A stretch of 64,000 nt of DNA from Jeotgalibaca sp. MA1X17-3 (GTDB taxonomy: Bacteria; Bacillota; Bacilli; Lactobacillales; Aerococcaceae): NCBI RefSeq assembly GCF_021513155.1, contig NZ_CP090983.1, positions 558,001 to 622,000 of the forward strand. The letters run 5' to 3'. This document shows positions 60,969 to 64,000 of the stretch, piece by piece. The notes beneath the pieces are model-generated. The model made no database searches. It saw only the letters and a list, made by a program, of their open reading frames with translations, and had not been told where the DNA came from. The translations under genes were made by a program, and so were the position numbers. Each line of letters opens with the position of its first letter. Within the stretch, counting starts at the first letter, position 1.

Positions 60969-62000
60969 ATGATTAACAAGACAATGTGGGATTTTGTGAA
61001 AAGTAAAGTAGATATGAATATTCGAGAAATAGGAAAGAACTTTCCAAAGAATACTGCTAATGGAACCTATCTTTTAGAAGATTCTGAACAAAGAATCGCA
61101 GGTTATTGGCCAGGAGTTTTATGGCAAGCCTATCAAGCTATCGACGATGAATCATACGCCATGCTTGCACGCGAATTAGAAGTAGAATTAGAAAATAGTC
61201 TTTTTGATCCTGATAAGCTCGATCAAAATGATGGAATTATGTGGACATTAACAAGTTTAGCAGACTATAAAGTGACTGGTGATAAAGATGCGAGAAAGAG
61301 AGCCTTACAAGCAGCCAACCTTCAAATGGCCCGATTTAATGTAGCAGGAAACTTTATCGGTTCGAAGTTTGAAGAAGGTGAGAATCAGTTGGTTACGATT
61401 GATTCGGTTATGGATGCCTCCTTATTATTTTGGGCAGCATCAGAAACTGAAGATATTCGCTATAAACATGTCGCCGAAGCTCATTTAACTACTATCATTC
61501 AATATTTTATTCGTGAAGATGGATCGCTCTGTCAATCTTGTCTTTTTAATTCTGAAACAGGAGAGTTTATTGAAGAAAGAGCTTCTTCTGAAGAGGAAAA
61601 ACAGAGTTCTGTCGCTATGAGTTTAGCTTGGGCTATATACGGTTTTTCTCTAGCAGCTCGTTATGCGAGAAGACCAGAATATATAGACGCAGCTAAACTA
61701 TTTGTAGATGACTTCTTAGAAAATTTTCAAACTTATATTAAAGTAAATCCATCGGCAGCTGCCATTACAGCAAATGGATTACTAATTTTTGCTAAACTGA
61801 CTAGTGTAAAGAGCTACCGAGAAGATGCAGAGAAAATTATTACAGACTTATTTGAGCATCATAGTACGAAAGAAAATGTAGCACACCAAGGAATGATTCT
61901 ATCAAATAATAAAAATGATTCTGAATCAGATATGGAAGGAGATTACTTCTTTACGGAGGCAGTTGTTTCTTTTGTATTTGATAAAGATTTATTTTGGTAA
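60969..62000 (+). CDS. GH88-like (unsaturated uronyl hydrolase-type) protein
   Basis: A 343-residue cytosolic (alpha/alpha)6-barrel protein. YWPGVLWQAYQ, QNDGIMWTLTSLADY (first catalytic Asp) and the active-site Asp in TIDSVMDASLLFWAASETEDIRYKHVA match unsaturated glucuronyl/galacturonyl hydrolases, which release 4,5-unsaturated uronic acid from oligosaccharide ends. It is short for the family (usually 370-400), and the RGQAW-type motif is replaced by MSLAWAIYGF, so activity or specificity may differ. The product of such an enzyme is the substrate of KduI, so it fits the uronate region functionally. The family call is moderately sure; the substrate is not. Confidence 0.72.
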   Translation: MINKTMWDFVKSKVDMNIREIGKNFPKNTANGTYLLEDSEQRIAGYWPGVLWQAYQAIDDESYAMLARELEVELENSLFDPDKLDQNDGIMWTLTSLADYKVTGDKDARKRALQAANLQMARFNVAGNFIGSKFEEGENQLVTIDSVMDASLLFWAASETEDIRYKHVAEAHLTTIIQYFIREDGSLCQSCLFNSETGEFIEERASSEEEKQSSVAMSLAWAIYGFSLAARYARRPEYIDAAKLFVDDFLENFQTYIKVNPSAAAITANGLLIFAKLTSVKSYREDAEKIITDLFEHHSTKENVAHQGMILSNNKNDSESDMEGDYFFTEAVVSFVFDKDLFW

Positions 62001-62012
62001 AAAAATTATACT

Positions 62013-62058
62013 AAAAAACGCTCTCCAGTAGAATTTCTAACTGGAGAGCGTTTTTTAT
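62013..62058. terminator. Bidirectional terminator between GH88-like and permease genes
   Basis: AAAAAACGCTCTCCAGT and ACTGGAGAGCGTTTTTT form a perfect 17-bp stem with a ten-base loop. Confidence 0.92.
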
Positions 62059-62070
62059 TCTATTACAAGA

Positions 62071-62973
62071 TCAAGTAGGGTCATTTGCTAAGGTATTGCT
62101 TGTGGAAGATTCTTCATGGTGTAATTCCATACTCATGGAATAAACACTGTAGAAAATAACACCTAGGACAATCCATTGTAACATGTTGGTATTCAAGCCG
62201 GTTACAAAGAATGCAGCAACTAATACACCAATCACGCCAAACACAGCAGAAAATAGAGTGATTTTACGAGAGTAAGAGTCTAATTTAACAAATTGAATAC
62301 TCCCAACGGGAATAGATAAAGTACAAGCACCCATCATAATAGGAAAAGCAACACTAGGATCTAAGCCTAATGCATAAATAGTTGCCATTGTTAATGCATA
62401 AGAACCAATTCCAATATTGTTCAATGCGCCATAAATCAATGATAAACCACCTAATAAGGCTAATTTGAATCCGGATAGAGAAGTAGCTTGTCCACCAGCT
62501 GGATAGACACCCAGTTTACCAGCTAAAATTAGTCCAGCTGCTATCAGTAATCCTACAATTACAAATTTTTTAATAGTGTTCTTTGGTAGTTTAACAACAA
62601 AGCGCGGGCTGATGTAAGAACCGATTGTTTGAGCAACGATTGGAACAACTAAAGTAGCTAGTCCTACTTCAATAGAAGTGAGATAGGCGATCGCCATCAC
62701 AAATACAGGAATAACCACAGCAGCATTCAATGTTCCTGGTAATTTCTTATCATTTACCCACTTTGCTTTTGGATATAAAGATGCACCAATAGCAAAGTCA
62801 GAAATACCAAAAGTAGAAAGGAAAAAAATCATGAATTGTGAAAAGGCCATTAAAATTGGATTTCCAGGTTCTTTGGCAATACTTGCTTTATGTGCAAACA
62901 AATCTTTCACGAATGTAATTAAAAAAGTACTATTAGCTACCACGATGAGAATAAAGATTATTTGTAAAATCAT
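62071..62973 (-). CDS. TauE/SafE-type permease, second copy
   Basis: A 300-residue membrane protein with about eight helices in the TauE/SafE (DUF81-like) pattern: FFLSTFGISDFAIGASLYPK in the first half and YGALNNIGIGSYALTMATIYALG in the second. It is longer and diverged from the permease at 57429, and belongs to a different subgroup. It lies after the GH88-like gene on the opposite strand and near the ornithine cyclodeaminase-like gene. Substrate unknown; an organic anion or sulfur compound is usual for the superfamily. Confidence 0.8.
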   Translation of the reverse strand: MILQIIFILIVVANSTFLITFVKDLFAHKASIAKEPGNPILMAFSQFMIFFLSTFGISDFAIGASLYPKAKWVNDKKLPGTLNAAVVIPVFVMAIAYLTSIEVGLATLVVPIVAQTIGSYISPRFVVKLPKNTIKKFVIVGLLIAAGLILAGKLGVYPAGGQATSLSGFKLALLGGLSLIYGALNNIGIGSYALTMATIYALGLDPSVAFPIMMGACTLSIPVGSIQFVKLDSYSRKITLFSAVFGVIGVLVAAFFVTGLNTNMLQWIVLGVIFYSVYSMSMELHHEESSTSNTLANDPT

Positions 62974-63330
62974 ATTTGCTCCTCCAGTATCTTCATTTAT
63001 TTTTTAAAAATCTCTTGATAAAATACACCGATAATCAAATAGTGAATTCAATTATAAGTAGGCCCAGAATAGTGCAGTAGATTTATGTTTTGAATCAACA
63101 CAAATAAGTCTATCTTCAATCTTTGTATACAAAGAAATGAAACCATGTTATTAACAACGGTTTTTTTAATGAATAGACTTTCCAAGAATCATTGAATAGA
63201 TTTAATAAAATATGGTTTGTACTGCCCAAGGGAGTACATAGTATAAAACCTTAAGATTTTAGAGTCAAACAAAGCGGAAGATAAAGCGCTAATTCTAGCA
63301 GATTCTTAGTGAAAACTAATTTTAAGCATA
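62974..63330. other. Gene-free region upstream of the second permease
   Basis: About 360 A/T-rich bases with no convincing reading frame. It presumably holds the permease promoter on the minus strand. A GTAC...GTAC repeat around TGCCCAAGGGA (63217-63238) is the only notable short palindrome. I see no riboswitch that I can name. Confidence 0.5.
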
Positions 63331-63364
63331 AAAAAACCCCGACGGAAGTGGAATTCGTCAGGGA
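63329..63364 (-). terminator. Terminator of the ornithine cyclodeaminase-like gene
   Basis: On the minus strand, CCCTGACG pairs with CGTCGGGG (one G-U), followed by seven T. It lies about 20 bases after the stop of the gene. Confidence 0.75.
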
Positions 63365-63381
63365 ATGGTACTGAAATAGAA

Positions 63382-64000
63382 TTAAAATTCTAAAATTGAA
63401 CCAATATTTACTTTTTTTGCAGCTTCATAAATTCGTTGTGCAGTGACAATGTCAAGAACGGCATTACCAGTTGTTTTAAAGAAAGTGATTTCTTCTTCAG
63501 ATTCCCGTCCGGGTGTTTTCCCGTTGATTAGATCTCCAAGCTCACCAGTAATGTCATCGGAGTTGAACAAGCCATTTTCGATTGCTTGAGTAAAGTCACC
63601 ACTTTCAACTAATGCATCTTTCGTGTCACAATAAATTTTGTGAGCATTTTTTAAAATGTTTGCATCAATTTCAGCCATTGCAGGCGTATAAGAGCCAACA
63701 CCGTTAATGTGTGTACCTGGTTTTACCCATGAACCCTCAAAAGTTTTCACTGGAGATGTAGTAACAGAAGTGATTACATCAGATTGGCGAACAGCATCCT
63801 CCAATGAAGGAGCAGCTTCAATAACTGTATTGTATTTTTCACCATAAAGTGAAGTCATTTTATTAGCAAACTCTTTTGCTCGTTCCATATCCAAATCTGA
63901 AACATAGACTTGTTTAATAGGACGAATGGCTAAAACTGCTTCGAGTTGTGTTTCGGCTTGTCCGCCTGTCCCAATTAAGGTAAACACGGAACTGTCTTTT
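63382..64000 (-). CDS. Ornithine cyclodeaminase/mu-crystallin family protein (C-terminal two-thirds)
   Basis: The frame is open to the right edge, so about the first third of the gene is outside. The visible 205 or so residues hold the NAD-binding motif FTLIGTGGQAETQLEAVL and IKQVYVSDLD, then DVITSVTTSPVKTFEGSWVKPGTHINGVGSYTPAMAEID, the usual family core with the catalytic region GSYTPAM.E.D, and GRESEEEITFFKTTGNAVLDIVTAQRIYEAA. The family includes ornithine cyclodeaminase (ornithine to proline), alanine dehydrogenases and ketimine reductases; the residues visible do not decide between them. The CEO synthase-like gene 3 kb upstream also acts on ornithine, which is suggestive but not proof of linkage. 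Confidence 0.82.
   Translation of the reverse strand, partial: KDSSVFTLIGTGGQAETQLEAVLAIRPIKQVYVSDLDMERAKEFANKMTSLYGEKYNTVIEAAPSLEDAVRQSDVITSVTTSPVKTFEGSWVKPGTHINGVGSYTPAMAEIDANILKNAHKIYCDTKDALVESGDFTQAIENGLFNSDDITGELGDLINGKTPGRESEEEITFFKTTGNAVLDIVTAQRIYEAAKKVNIGSILEF

Noticed and set aside
63217..63238. T-box or other riboswitch upstream of the second permease
   Set aside because: There is a short GTAC palindrome, but no T-box core sequence, specifier loop or terminator pairing that I can recognise.

Overview
The window looks like the chromosome of a low-GC, non-spore-forming Gram-positive bacterium. It is most likely one of the Lactobacillales, and the gene mix fits Carnobacteriaceae or a near relative; this is inferred from gene content, not from a marker gene. 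Supporting signals are strong AGGAGG ribosome-binding sites, TTGACA/TATAAT promoters, a CcpA cre site, a PyrR-type pyrimidine leader, a LexA box of the Bacillus/Listeria type, staphyloxanthin-type carotenoid enzymes and an N5-(carboxyethyl)ornithine synthase-like gene. No phage, IS element, CRISPR array or rRNA was seen.

Layout. 1-1000: end of a C30 carotenoid operon (glycosyltransferase and acyltransferase). 1.2-7.5 kb: photolyase (frameshifted), tRNA-Val, a DUF1846 protein, a membrane-anchored nuclease (frameshifted), small conserved proteins and an Ohr/OsmC peroxidase. 7.6-7.95 kb: a non-coding array of seven 52-bp hairpin units. 8-14.2 kb: amidase and AraC regulator divergent from two beta-galactosidases (GH42, GH35). 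14.2-16 kb: TIM-barrel isomerase and 2-hydroxyacid dehydrogenase. 16.2-19.3 kb: MacA/MacB-type three-gene ABC system. 20.1-27.3 kb: an operator-controlled fructan/sucrose operon (two permeases, lipoprotein, GH32, fructokinase) and its LacI-type regulator. 27.3-36.5 kb: an SOS-type promoter driving an unknown small protein and a NUDIX hydrolase, then PatB-like lyase, DUF438/DUF1858 pair, C39-like peptidase, asparaginase, phosphoribosyltransferase and a TPR-AAA-AAA ATPase. 36.7-43.7 kb: topoisomerase III (two frameshifts), RsuA, AI-2E-type exporter, PduO, Nnr. 43.9-47.2 kb: four-gene Na+-pumping oxaloacetate decarboxylase with an upstream cre. 47.7-52.4 kb: PyrR-controlled uracil permease (frameshifted), nucleotidase, YugP protease, Dps, a small Cys-rich protein and TetR. 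52.5-64 kb: DUF697 GTPase, then a uronate region (KduI, KduD, IclR regulator, sugar-binding-like protein with an in-frame stop, two TauE/SafE-type permeases, DUF1576 permease, GH88-like hydrolase), an N5-(carboxyethyl)ornithine synthase-like gene and a partial ornithine cyclodeaminase-like gene.

Working together. The GH42/GH35 pair, the fructan operon and the uronate region make this a plant- or host-glycan utilisation segment. A data-quality point affects the annotation: five frameshifts in four genes (phrB, endA-like, topB twice, pyrP) are each repaired by adding one base to a homopolymer run, so these genes are probably intact in the organism. The observations most worth following up are the 52-bp hairpin array, the LexA-controlled unknown gene and the uronate region with its unassigned transport and binding proteins.
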